Positions 1-6,723 of a stretch of 11,238 nt of DNA are shown here, one piece after another. The notes beneath the pieces are model-generated. The model saw only the letters and a program-made list of their open reading frames with translations. It made no database searches and was not told where the DNA came from. How positions within the stretch are numbered: position 1 is the stretch's first letter; each line of letters opens with the position of its first letter. Origin of the DNA: Desulfobacteraceae bacterium (lineage in GTDB: Bacteria; Desulfobacterota; Desulfobacteria; Desulfobacterales; Desulfosarcinaceae). The position numbers and the translations under genes were made by a program. The stretch lies in NCBI GenBank assembly GCA_027025615.1, contig JALVQM010000253.1, positions 1 through 11,238 of the forward strand. Direction: 5' to 3'.

Positions 1-846
1 GTCGATATCTATGATCCTGGCGTCTCCAATATATTCCTTGGCAGCATAAACAGTTATATTATGCAGCTTGCGGGTGATCTGCGCCATTCGTTCGATCTGG
101 CCCCTTATTTTATCCACCAGGCTGTTATAGTCGTCACTGGCATTCACCCCGGCCTGGGCCAACTCTGCATACCCGGAAAGGGCCTGTAAAGGCTGGTTCA
201 GCTCGTGGCAGATAGCTCCGGCTGTTTCCAGAACCCCCTGGAGTTTCTCCTTTTGAAGCCTCTCGCGAGCGACCCGATTTTTCTCTGTAAAATCCAGCAT
301 TACCCCAACGCTGCCAAGTATCTTCCCCTGCTTGTCCTTGACCGGGGCCATGGTTACCATAAATTCCCTTTTGGTCCCGTCGGCACATGGAAATTCCATT
401 TCGAATTGGTGTCGGAATTCTTTATCCATCATTGCCAATTCCTGTTTACGCCACAACGCGGCAATAGCAGGAGAAATGGCCTCGGGCATTTGCTGAGCCC
501 GGCAACCGATTATCCTGTCTCTTTTCAAGCCAAGCAAATCCCGGGAAAAAGCTTCGTTGCAACCCTGGAAAACCCCATCGGCATCCTTATAGTAGATCGG
601 ACTCGGAATTGTATTTACCAGGGTATCCATAAGCTGTAGATAGTCCCGCAATCTTTCCTGCTGCCTGGTCCATTTTTGACCTTGATCTTGTTTGTCTTTT
701 GAAAGTTCCTTCCTGGCCCGGGCCAGAACCTGTTGCAACTGTTGTTTTTCTCGGGTAAGATTTCGAATCCTGATTGCGGCCAGGCACAATGCTGCCAGCA
801 GGATTGCCATGATCAGTCCAAATATGATCGAAGCCCAAATTGTCAT
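1..846 (-). CDS. Membrane-anchored PAS-domain signalling protein with histidine phosphoacceptor (H-box) domain, 3' end cut by window edge
   Basis: The frame is open for 282 codons and runs off the left edge, so the C-terminus is missing. The start is the ATG at 846, with AGGAG nine bases upstream. Residues 4-26 form one hydrophobic membrane segment and 30-70 a charged coiled coil. A PAS domain covers about 74-190 (DTLVNTIPSPIYYKDADG opening, IGC near 114, GSVGVMLDFTE closing). An H-box follows with phosphoacceptor His214 in CHELNQPLQALSGY. The visible part therefore has a sensor and the dimerisation/phosphotransfer helix of a histidine kinase. The last residues (GDARIIDID) resemble, from memory, the tail of Desulfobacterota PAS-HisKA proteins that stop without an HATPase domain. 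It may thus be a short phosphotransfer protein rather than a full kinase, but the window cannot decide. No response regulator is visible. It is divergent from the NUDIX gene. Confidence 0.85.
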   Translation of the reverse strand, partial: MTIWASIIFGLIMAILLAALCLAAIRIRNLTREKQQLQQVLARARKELSKDKQDQGQKWTRQQERLRDYLQLMDTLVNTIPSPIYYKDADGVFQGCNEAFSRDLLGLKRDRIIGCRAQQMPEAISPAIAALWRKQELAMMDKEFRHQFEMEFPCADGTKREFMVTMAPVKDKQGKILGSVGVMLDFTEKNRVARERLQKEKLQGVLETAGAICHELNQPLQALSGYAELAQAGVNASDDYNSLVDKIRGQIERMAQITRKLHNITVYAAKEYIGDARIIDID

Positions 847-939
847 GCTGATTTGCTCCTTGAATATACCAACAACTTGCTGTTGGGTTTGAATTTTAAA
901 CTTTCACCTGCAGCCATATGCTGTCAGAAAATTATTTGA

Positions 940-1404
940 GTGTTTCCCATGCATTGCCTTGAGTCAGGATCAAGTGAGTTCATCTTCAAAGTTGCTGCCG
1001 CTGTCATAACCAACGGAAGCAAGCTTCTTGTAACGCGTCGCATCAAACCAACTGAACTGGCTGGCTTGTGGGAATTTCCCGGGGGCAAGGTCAAAGTCGG
1101 CGAAAGCTTGTCTCAATGCCTTGTACGCGAAATCCGGGAAGAGCTCTCCCTGTCAATCGAAGTAAAAGAACTTCTAGGCACCTTTGTCCATTGTACCGAC
1201 CGTGGCGCCATTGAAATAAATTTCTTCCATGCATCCATAACCGATGGCATTCTGGAACTCCACGATCATTCAGATTACAGTTGGGCAGATCCGGAAAAAC
1301 TTGCCGGTTATGAATTTGCCCCGGCGGACCGCCGTTTCGTTGATTGTCTGCTAAAAGGTGAAATAAGCCTCGATCAGCCTTTTTCCCGCCAACAAAGAAA
1401 ATAA
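940..1404 (+). CDS. NUDIX hydrolase, MutT-like
   Basis: This 154-residue protein fits the size of a single-domain NUDIX nucleotide pyrophosphohydrolase. The Nudix box lies at residues 49-71: G49, E55, R63-E64 and E67-E68 are in register (REIREEL), giving the Mg-binding helix. The usual Gly at position 70 is Ser. The N-terminal strand KVAAAVITNGSKLLVTRR and the LWEFPGGK segment are typical of the MutT/8-oxo-dGTP group, and the C-terminal SWADPEKL...FAPADRR segment also fits. The likely role is hydrolysis of oxidised dNTPs or related nucleotides in the cytoplasm; the exact substrate cannot be read. The start is uncertain: a GTG at 940 gives the longest form, an ATG at 949 is equally possible, and neither has a strong ribosome-binding site. 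The 3' end overlaps the converging AF1514-type gene by 31 bases. Confidence 0.88.
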   Translation: MFPMHCLESGSSEFIFKVAAAVITNGSKLLVTRRIKPTELAGLWEFPGGKVKVGESLSQCLVREIREELSLSIEVKELLGTFVHCTDRGAIEINFFHASITDGILELHDHSDYSWADPEKLAGYEFAPADRRFVDCLLKGEISLDQPFSRQQRK

Positions 1405-1682
1405 AAAAACCAGCGCTGTCCTATACGCACCGTAAGATTTGCCCCTCGGGCCGCAGCCCATACAATCCATGGTGGACGCTTGTGCGTTCCACACTCGTAA
1501 CTGGGCCAGTACTTATCTTCTGCTTGATCTCTCCAGGCGAGCAGCATGGGATCACTGCAGACCTGTGCAGCCGCCTCTTTGGCCTTAATCCGTGCAGATT
1601 CATATTGTTCCAGGCCGGGTTGTTCTTCCAGGATTATGAGTTGGCCAAGTATTTCTTCCAGTTGTCCCTCACTGGATTTCAT
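1374..1682 (-). CDS. AF1514-family small protein (function unknown)
   Basis: This 102-residue cytoplasmic protein carries the marks I associate with the AF1514 family: an acidic N-terminal helix (YESARIKAKEAAAQV), the signature DPMLLAWRD at residues 44-52, a SYECG segment near 61-65, then PWIVWAAARGANLTVRIG near 71-88. The function of the family is unknown. The ATG at 1682 is preferred because AAGAAGG lies just upstream at suitable spacing; a longer form from a TTG at 1700 would read through that ribosome-binding site. It is the last gene of a leftward operon, 21 bases after the metallo-hydrolase. Its 3' end overlaps the converging NUDIX gene by 31 bases. The C-terminus (GQRWFFYFLCWREKG) is aromatic, and much of it is encoded at or near the overlap, so the tail may be lineage-specific. 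Confidence 0.75.
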   Translation of the reverse strand: MKSSEGQLEEILGQLIILEEQPGLEQYESARIKAKEAAAQVCSDPMLLAWRDQAEDKYWPSYECGTHKRPPWIVWAAARGANLTVRIGQRWFFYFLCWREKG

Positions 1683-1703
1683 GGCACACCTTCTTTCCAA
1701 TCT

Positions 1704-2459
1704 TCAAGCTGTCGTTGTTATAGTATCCAGGGAAGCAAACCTGGGTTCATGCAGAGGAATCAATACTTGTGCCCTGTGCTTGATGTCCAGCATTATGTCA
1801 TAGGCTTGGTAAGCATTTACCAGAGTCCCCGGCGGTATTACTTCCATTTCCATGGCTTTAATACTGGCAGGTGGAAAAAAATTCTCGTCAATGACACAAA
1901 ACCCGGTAATAATCGAAAGACCCTGGTCAGTATCAATAGCTACCGACAGGCCGCCAGGGGTATGAACCGGAGTATGAATTACCTGGATTCCTTCAGTAAC
2001 CTCAAGATCTCCGTCAACAATGTCGATCTGACCGTTCTGTTCCACATCTTCGATGTAATCTTCCAGGTAGCGAAAATCCAGGGGATGGGGGTCATGAATT
2101 CTCTCCAGTTCCTTGCGGTGAACAATAAAACGGGCATTTGTGCATTTATAATCATTTTCGCAATGATCATTGTGTAAATGGGTATGAATCACAAGATCGA
2201 TATCTTCCGGTTTGAGTTTCCAGCGAGCCAACCCTTCTTCAAAGGTGTAAATTGCTCCCCCAATAGAATCTTGCCGGTCCCTGGACCTGATCGGGCTCAT
2301 CTCTCCGGTATCCACCAATATGTTTTTATCTCCTCCTTCCAGGTACCAACAATAGATGGGGATAACATACGGCTTTCCATAGTCGTGTTGATAAGTCATC
2401 ATTCCCTTGTCGAATATCTTGGTTCCCATGACTATTGGATGAATTTTATAAATCGCCAT
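1704..2459 (-). CDS. Metallo-beta-lactamase-fold hydrolase of the N-acyl homoserine lactonase-like group
   Basis: This 251-residue protein has the HxHxDH zinc motif as H94, H96, D98 and H99 in IHTHLHNDHCEND. A further ligand His166 lies in HTPVHTPGG and a C-terminal His237 in LIPLHEP. The layout matches AHL-lactonase-like members of the superfamily, and LVDTGEMSP near 48-56 is the usual early Asp motif. The segment that normally supplies the metal-bridging Asp (often written SGD) reads ITGFCVIDENF here, so Cys188 or Asp191 would have to serve or the site differs. True lactonase activity should therefore not be assumed. The ATG at 2459 is chosen because AGGGGG lies four bases upstream; an in-frame extension to 2651 would run back inside the lon-like gene. 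It lies 11 bases after the lon-like stop and 21 before the AF1514-type gene, so the three are probably cotranscribed. Confidence 0.87.
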   Translation of the reverse strand: MAIYKIHPIVMGTKIFDKGMMTYQHDYGKPYVIPIYCWYLEGGDKNILVDTGEMSPIRSRDRQDSIGGAIYTFEEGLARWKLKPEDIDLVIHTHLHNDHCENDYKCTNARFIVHRKELERIHDPHPLDFRYLEDYIEDVEQNGQIDIVDGDLEVTEGIQVIHTPVHTPGGLSVAIDTDQGLSIITGFCVIDENFFPPASIKAMEMEVIPPGTLVNAYQAYDIMLDIKHRAQVLIPLHEPRFASLDTITTTA

Positions 2460-2470
2460 AGTTCCCCCTG

Positions 2471-4891
2471 CTAAAGCTGAAAACCTTCCATTATCTTGTG
2501 CAGTTTCAAAGCCTGGGCCAGGTATCCCTTGAGGCGTTCCTGTACTTTTCCGAAAACTGTATCCGGTGGCCAGTCTCCGTTTTGATTGACACTGCCGGCT
2601 GGTACACCGGTCAAAATTTCGATTCCCTGCTGAACCGATTCCACCGCCCATACATGGAACTTGCCCTGGTTGACTGCATCAATTATGTCTTTTTTCAACA
2701 TCAGGTTCTGTACGTTTGCCCTCGGGATTATTACCCCCTGGTTTCCAGTCAAGCCCCTGTTTTTACAGACATCGAAAAAACCTTCAATTTTTTGGTTAAC
2801 CCCGCCGATTGCCTGGATTCGGCCTTTTTGGTCAACCGAACCTGTTACGGCTATCCCTTGGTGAATCGGCAGTTCTGCCAGGCTGGATAAAATTGCGTAA
2901 AGTTCGGTGGACGATGCGCTGTCACCATCGATCCCGCCATAACTCTGCTCAAAAGTAATACTTACTGATAAACAAAGGGGGAATTTCTGGGCGAAAGTAC
3001 GGCCGAGGTAACCTGAAAGGATCAAAACCCCCTTGTCGTGAGTATGTCCTGACAAACCTGCTTTCCGTTCAATGTTGATGACCCCTTCCCTGCCCATGAA
3101 AGTCTCGGCGGTTATCCGCGATGGCCGACCAAAAGCGATATCCCCCAGCTGATGAACTGAAAGCCCATTGACCTGACCGACAACAGCCCCTTCAACATCG
3201 ATCACCAGAATCCGGTCGGCATATGCCTCCTGGATTTTTTCCTCGTGAAGGTTATGCCGAAAACGGTGCTCTTCAAAAGCCTTGACCACATGCTGTTCGT
3301 TAACCAACTTTGCTTTTTCGGATTTTGCCCAGTAATCGGCCTCTCTTATAATGCCAACGATAGGACCGAAACGTAACGACAGCTTTTTCTGGCTGGCAAT
3401 GAATTTTTCCCCGAATTCGACAACAGCAGCCACACCCTCAGGGGTAAAATGCAACAGGTCGTTTTCACGGCATACACGGGCGATGAACCTGGCGTACAAC
3501 CCGACGGTCTGCTGATCGCGTAAAACTTCGTAATCAAAGTCCGCTCTGACCTTGAAAATCTTGTTAAAACGGCTGTCATGATTCTGCAAAAGAGAAAAAG
3601 TTTCATAATCTCCGATCAGTATCACCTTGACATCCAGGTCAATGGGCATGGGACGCAATGACGCACTCAGGTATGGCCCCAGGTTTCCGGGATCTTCAAT
3701 GTAAAGCTGCTTGTTCTGCAAGGCCCTCTTCAGCCCCTCCCAGACACCGGCATTCAATAATACCGATTCTATCTCCATTATCAGGAAACCGCCGTTTGCC
3801 TGCAGCAGTGATCCACCCTGGACTTTTGTAAAATCCGTGGTAACCGTTCCCATGTGGGAACGCTTTTCAATCCAGCCGAATACGTTCGTATAAGTAGGGT
3901 TTGGCTCAAAAACAACCGGCGCCCCCCTGGTGCCGCGACGATCAACCAGGACATTGACCAGGTAACGTTTAAAAAAATCGGCCGGTTCTTCCTGAACGAA
4001 ACTGGCCAGTGGATCCTGCGAGGCCACCTGCTCGGATGGTAAAAAACGGGAAACATTTTCAACGATATCTGCCTGCAGGGCTTCCAGGTAATCCTGTACT
4101 GCCTGCCAGCCGTCATAATCTTCCTTTAGCCCCTGGATCCTTTCCTGGACAACTCCCAGGGCCACTTGCTCCATCAACTGATCTATTTCAGCCTGTTTGG
4201 CCTGCCTGATTTTATGAATCCGGCGGGTCGTATCTTCCAGCATGGCCACAAGCTCATGAATATCTGCGTCAATTTTCTTGCGGGCTTCTTCTTCCAGGCC
4301 TTCGTAATCCTGGCGACTCATGGGCTTTCCATCTTTCAAAGCCACAACCCTGTAGCCGTCGGCTCCCTTGGAAAGTCCCAATTCTTTTTCACCAGCGGCA
4401 TGTTCTACTTTTTCCAGCAACTGCTTTTCATCCTGCTCGAATCGCAGCTCAATTGCCTCGCGCTCCTGCCCGAAACTTTCCTGCTCAAAAACCTCGGTAA
4501 GTTTGCGTCTCAAGGCGGTTATCAGCCGCTCCATCTGGCGGCTGAAAAACACAGCCCTACCAGACGGCAGAGCCACTGCCACCGGCCGGTATTCATCCTG
4601 GAAATTATTCACCAGGCACCAGTCAGGAGGGGTCTCCCGACCACTGGCATGACCCCTTACAAGGTCATTGACTATGGTGGTCTTGCCGCTTCCTTCACGT
4701 CCGGAAACAAAAATATTATATCCGGAACTGTCCATGTTAAGGCCAAATGTCAGGGCCTGGACAGCCCGTTTCTGACCTATCACCTCGTCCAAAGGTTCTA
4801 TGTCGGCAGTGCTTACAAAATTGAAGAGGGTATGATCACAGCGGTGGCGCAGCTGCTCCGTTCCGAGTTCAAGCTCGTCAATTGCATTCAT
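2471..4891 (-). CDS. Lon-like ATP-dependent protease (S16 family, AAA_32 / YcbZ-like type)
   Basis: This 806-residue protein has an AAA+ module with Walker A GREGSGKT at residues 64-71. A long charged coiled-coil insertion covers roughly 140-285. A Walker-B-like strand GGFLIMEIE lies at 367-375, and an ILIGD strand with R441-FNKIFK forms the sensor/arginine-finger region. The C-terminal S16 protease domain has catalytic Ser658 in GDSASS and Lys701 in GGVNQKIEGF. The 43-residue spacing equals that of the Ser/Lys dyad in E. coli Lon. The N-terminal LAN domain of classical Lon is absent, which places it with the LonB/YcbZ-like group common in Desulfobacterota. The expected role is ATP-driven cytoplasmic proteolysis; substrates are unknown. 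Walker B ends in Met-Glu rather than Asp-Glu. The ATG at 4891 has GAAGGGAG six bases upstream. It heads a leftward operon with the metallo-hydrolase and the AF1514-type gene. Confidence 0.93.
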   Translation of the reverse strand: MNAIDELELGTEQLRHRCDHTLFNFVSTADIEPLDEVIGQKRAVQALTFGLNMDSSGYNIFVSGREGSGKTTIVNDLVRGHASGRETPPDWCLVNNFQDEYRPVAVALPSGRAVFFSRQMERLITALRRKLTEVFEQESFGQEREAIELRFEQDEKQLLEKVEHAAGEKELGLSKGADGYRVVALKDGKPMSRQDYEGLEEEARKKIDADIHELVAMLEDTTRRIHKIRQAKQAEIDQLMEQVALGVVQERIQGLKEDYDGWQAVQDYLEALQADIVENVSRFLPSEQVASQDPLASFVQEEPADFFKRYLVNVLVDRRGTRGAPVVFEPNPTYTNVFGWIEKRSHMGTVTTDFTKVQGGSLLQANGGFLIMEIESVLLNAGVWEGLKRALQNKQLYIEDPGNLGPYLSASLRPMPIDLDVKVILIGDYETFSLLQNHDSRFNKIFKVRADFDYEVLRDQQTVGLYARFIARVCRENDLLHFTPEGVAAVVEFGEKFIASQKKLSLRFGPIVGIIREADYWAKSEKAKLVNEQHVVKAFEEHRFRHNLHEEKIQEAYADRILVIDVEGAVVGQVNGLSVHQLGDIAFGRPSRITAETFMGREGVINIERKAGLSGHTHDKGVLILSGYLGRTFAQKFPLCLSVSITFEQSYGGIDGDSASSTELYAILSSLAELPIHQGIAVTGSVDQKGRIQAIGGVNQKIEGFFDVCKNRGLTGNQGVIIPRANVQNLMLKKDIIDAVNQGKFHVWAVESVQQGIEILTGVPAGSVNQNGDWPPDTVFGKVQERLKGYLAQALKLHKIMEGFQL

Positions 4892-5148
4892 GAAAGGCTC
4901 CCTTCAATCTGCTGCTCTGGTGGTTCAGCTAACAGTATGATGGTTTTTATTTTCAGAATCTCAAAATTTAGACTGATTCAAACCCTCGCACCTGGATCAA
5001 GAAAATGTAAAAATTATCGACAAACACCACCATATCAGGTATATTATGGCAATACAACCACCTCATCTAGTATAATTAACTATTATTGCAGACTTGGAAA
5101 ACAGTTTGACTATAACCAAAGCGGCTCAAGCGTTGCAGTGCAGGCTCC
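4892..5148. promoter_or_regulatory. Divergent intergenic region between lon-like operon and alpha/beta hydrolase
   Basis: This A/T-rich 257-base gap separates two divergent starts and should hold both promoters. On the minus strand, TTGTAT (5052-5057) and TATGGT (5029-5034) are spaced 17 bases apart and could drive the lon-like operon. On the plus strand a TATAAT hexamer lies at 5071-5076 but lacks a convincing -35, and a TTGACT lies at 5105-5110. No heat-shock CIRCE element or long palindrome is apparent. The individual boxes are guesses. Confidence 0.3.
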
Positions 5149-5970
5149 ATGACATTACAATTAAATCCTGCCACTTTTGTTGATATAATCATTGACCAAA
5201 TCCGCCTGGAAGCGGCCTGGTACGGACCTGCCGCCGACCAGGCTCCAACCCTGGTTTTCCTCCACGAAGGGCTGGGATGTCTATCCCTCTGGCGTGACTT
5301 TCCCTTCCGCCTGGCGGAAGCTACCGGCTGCAGCGCCTTTATTTACAGCCGACAGGGTTATGGAAAAAGCGATCCGGCAAACCTGCCACGTTCAGTATAT
5401 TTCATGCATCACGAAGCCCTTAAAGTTTTGCCCCGGGTATTGCAATTTGCCGGCATTCAACGCGCTTTTCTAATAGGGCATTCCGATGGCGGGTCCATCG
5501 CCTTGATTTACGCCGGCAGCGGTATGCCCGGTATTGAACTTTTAGGTGTCATAACCGAGGCGGCACACGTTTTTTGCGAGGCCATTACCATCCGGAGCAT
5601 AGAAAATGCCAAAAGGGAATTTGAATCCGGGAAACTAAAAAAGCGCCTGGAACGTTATCACGGGGAAAATACCGAAGGCGCTTTTTACAGTTGGAACAGG
5701 CCCTGGCTTGATCCTGAATTTCTGACCTGGAATATCGAATCTTTCCTTGCCCCTATCAGTGTTCCCGTATTGGCAATTCAGGGTGAAAACGACCCTTATG
5801 GAACCCTGGCCCAGGTGGAATCTATAGTCAGAAATACAGGTACCAAAGCAACGCCTGTTATCCTGCAGCAATGCGGCCACAGCCCGCACGCACAAAAGCC
5901 GGCCGAGACCCTGGAAGCCATGGCTAAATTCATCCTCGATTGTCTTGAACCGCATACCATCCGGGAATAA
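5149..5970 (+). CDS. Alpha/beta-fold hydrolase
   Basis: This 273-residue cytoplasmic protein has the complete alpha/beta-hydrolase layout. An oxyanion-hole HEG lies at residues 39-41 (LVFLHEGLGC), the YSRQGYGKSD loop at 66-75, and the nucleophile elbow GHSDGG with Ser112. The acid is Asp215 in QGENDPYG and the base His244 in QCGHSPH. A helical cap domain spans about 140-200. The HEGLG...SLWRDFP and YSRQGYGKSDP pattern is shared by a widespread group of uncharacterised esterase/hydrolase-like proteins; the substrate cannot be assigned. The ATG at 5149 has only a weak upstream AGG, but the N-terminal length is normal. No partner gene is cotranscribed: the next rightward gene is 344 bases away. 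Its 3' end overlaps the candidate antisense frame at 5930-6151 by 41 bases. Confidence 0.88.
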   Translation: MTLQLNPATFVDIIIDQIRLEAAWYGPAADQAPTLVFLHEGLGCLSLWRDFPFRLAEATGCSAFIYSRQGYGKSDPANLPRSVYFMHHEALKVLPRVLQFAGIQRAFLIGHSDGGSIALIYAGSGMPGIELLGVITEAAHVFCEAITIRSIENAKREFESGKLKKRLERYHGENTEGAFYSWNRPWLDPEFLTWNIESFLAPISVPVLAIQGENDPYGTLAQVESIVRNTGTKATPVILQQCGHSPHAQKPAETLEAMAKFILDCLEPHTIRE

Positions 5971-6151
5971 TCCATGTTACCGGACAATGAATGCAATTGC
6001 CGGCATGGAGCACCATTTGGTTACGGCCTTGTTCGAGGGTGTCACGCAGCTTTGTGTTGTCCCCTGCGGTGACTCAGGGCACATGTTTTTCAGTATTCCA
6101 CGGGCTGACGCCAGTGGCTATTAAAATTTCCTCCCCTGTAGGGATTTTCAT
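5930..6151 (-). CDS. Candidate small selenoprotein or decayed gene: 73-codon frame with one in-frame TGA
   Basis: On the minus strand the frame starts MKIPTGEEILIATGVSPW at 6151, meets TGA as codon 26 (6074-6076), then continues in the same frame for 47 codons to a TGA at 5930-5932. The part after the internal TGA is protein-like (VTAGDNTKLRDTLEQGRN, then VLHAGNCIHC) and contains a CxxC pair at residues 53-56. A stem-loop begins at the first base after the TGA, where a bacterial selenocysteine insertion element would start. If TGA is read as selenocysteine the product is 73 residues with U26. I do not recognise the family. The ATG lacks a good ribosome-binding site. The frame is also open upstream for about 28 codons to a TAA, so a decayed longer gene is the main alternative. 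Chance openness in a gap is a third. Confidence 0.3.
6041..6073 (-). other. Stem-loop abutting the in-frame TGA (SECIS-like candidate)
   Basis: The arms GTCACGCAG (6041-6049) and CTGC-G-GTGAC (6064-6073) pair over 9 bp with one bulged base (6068) and a 14-base loop. Read on the minus strand, the stem starts directly after the TGA at 6074-6076 and the loop begins GGG. Guanine at the start of the loop agrees with the bacterial SECIS rule as I recall it. The 10 bases from TGA to loop are shorter than usual. There is no T-tract directly after it on either strand, so it is not a classical terminator. Confidence 0.4.
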
Positions 6152-6243
6152 GGAATTGTTGATCCAGTGCCCTGCAGCAGGAAAAACAATTCGTCCACCG
6201 GCTAGCTCACGGACTTGACTGGCTGGATTTAAGTCTTAAACAT

Positions 6244-6272
6244 TTGTAGTCGAAGGATTAAACAGTTGTAAT
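6244..6272 (+). promoter_or_regulatory. Candidate sigma-70 promoter for the FmdB-type gene
   Basis: TTGTAG (6244-6249) and TGTAAT (6267-6272) are 17 bases apart and lie about 40 bases before the FmdB-type start, giving a short leader that ends in a strong GAGGAGG ribosome-binding site. The match to consensus is moderate and untested. Confidence 0.35.
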
Positions 6273-6314
6273 ACTGCCAGGCCGGAAAGGCGAAACATCA
6301 CGAGGAGGATAATG

Positions 6315-6521
6315 ATGCCAATCTACGAATACATCTGCCAGGACTGCGAATGCCAGTTCGAACACCTGAAACTTTCGGTCAATGATAACGATCCCCAATG
6401 CCCGTCCTGCTGCAGTTCAAACGTTAAAAAGCTTATGTCGGCAGGAGCCATCAGAACCCAGGGCATACCAAGCGGGTCCGGAGGCTTCAAGGCTCCTTCA
6501 TGCAAGCCAAGCGGCGGGTGA
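6315..6521 (+). CDS. FmdB-type zinc-ribbon small protein
   Basis: This 68-residue protein begins MPIYEYICQDC, the standard opening of the FmdB regulatory-protein family. It has two zinc knuckles, C8-x2-C11 and C29-x2-C32 (CPSC), an extra C33, and a Gly/Ser-rich tail ending with a lone C63. The family is named after a putative regulator of formamidase, but most members are uncharacterised, so only a structural zinc-binding call is safe. Two adjacent ATGs occur at 6312 and 6315. The second is preferred because GAGGAGG at 6302-6308 is six bases from it but only three from the first, and because family members start at MPIYEY. It appears monocistronic, followed by a weak hairpin before the MerR gene. 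Confidence 0.88.
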   Translation: MPIYEYICQDCECQFEHLKLSVNDNDPQCPSCCSSNVKKLMSAGAIRTQGIPSGSGGFKAPSCKPSGG

Positions 6522-6602
6522 GGTATCTGAAAAGACTCCCGTGTGGAGCTTGAAAAAACCACTTCTGTTTCCAGCGCATGATTGGTATTTTAATTTATTC
6601 TA

Positions 6603-6616
6603 AAGCCTTTTGGCTT
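6603..6616 (+). terminator. Weak hairpin after FmdB-type gene
   Basis: AAGCC and GGCTT pair around a TTTT loop, 82 bases after the FmdB-type stop. The following sequence (CTATCACC) has no T-tract, so a terminator role is only a possibility. Confidence 0.2.
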
Positions 6617-6668
6617 CTATCACCTTACCTTTATCTTGACCTGTGCTGTTTTTTAGCATAGGAATTGT

Positions 6669-6690
6669 TTTACCCTTACGTAAAGGTAAA
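6669..6690. promoter_or_regulatory. 22-bp operator-like palindrome before the MerR-family gene
   Basis: The outer arms TTTACC (6669-6674) and GGTAAA (6685-6690) are perfect, and the centre TTACGTAA (6676-6683) is a perfect palindrome; only the pair 6675/6684 mismatches. A-T-rich arms around a central ACGT are like the sites bound by LiuR-type MerR regulators of branched-chain and fatty acyl-CoA catabolism. A candidate promoter, TTGACC (6636-6641) with TAGGAA (6659-6664), lies immediately upstream, so bound protein would cover the start of transcription. Autoregulation is the natural reading. Confidence 0.65.
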
Positions 6691-6723
6691 GCATTATCCG
6701 ACTTGCATACTGGAGAAAGATTC

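Noticed and set aside
1482..2177. Rightward open frame of 231 codons opposite the metallo-hydrolase
   Set aside because: It is antisense to a gene with a complete HxHxDH motif and has no domain features or ribosome-binding site of note.
4166..5152. Long rightward open frame (328 codons) opposite the lon-like gene
   Set aside because: It is the antisense of a clear S16 protease with intact catalytic motifs, has no recognisable domain, and extends through the divergent promoter region.
6041..6073. Rho-independent terminator for the alpha/beta hydrolase
   Set aside because: The stem is strong, but the sequence after it on the plus strand (TCAGGGCACATG) has no immediate T-tract, and the loop is 14 bases long.
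5991..6218. Rightward 75-codon open frame in the gap after the alpha/beta hydrolase
   Set aside because: The product is Ser/Pro/Arg/Cys-rich with no domain, as expected for an antisense frame. The minus strand of the same stretch reads more like protein.
6522..6560. AAG-CTCC/GGAG-CTT hairpin after the FmdB-type gene as terminator
   Set aside because: It has a bulged base and is followed by A-residues on the plus strand. It would only work leftward, where no gene ends.
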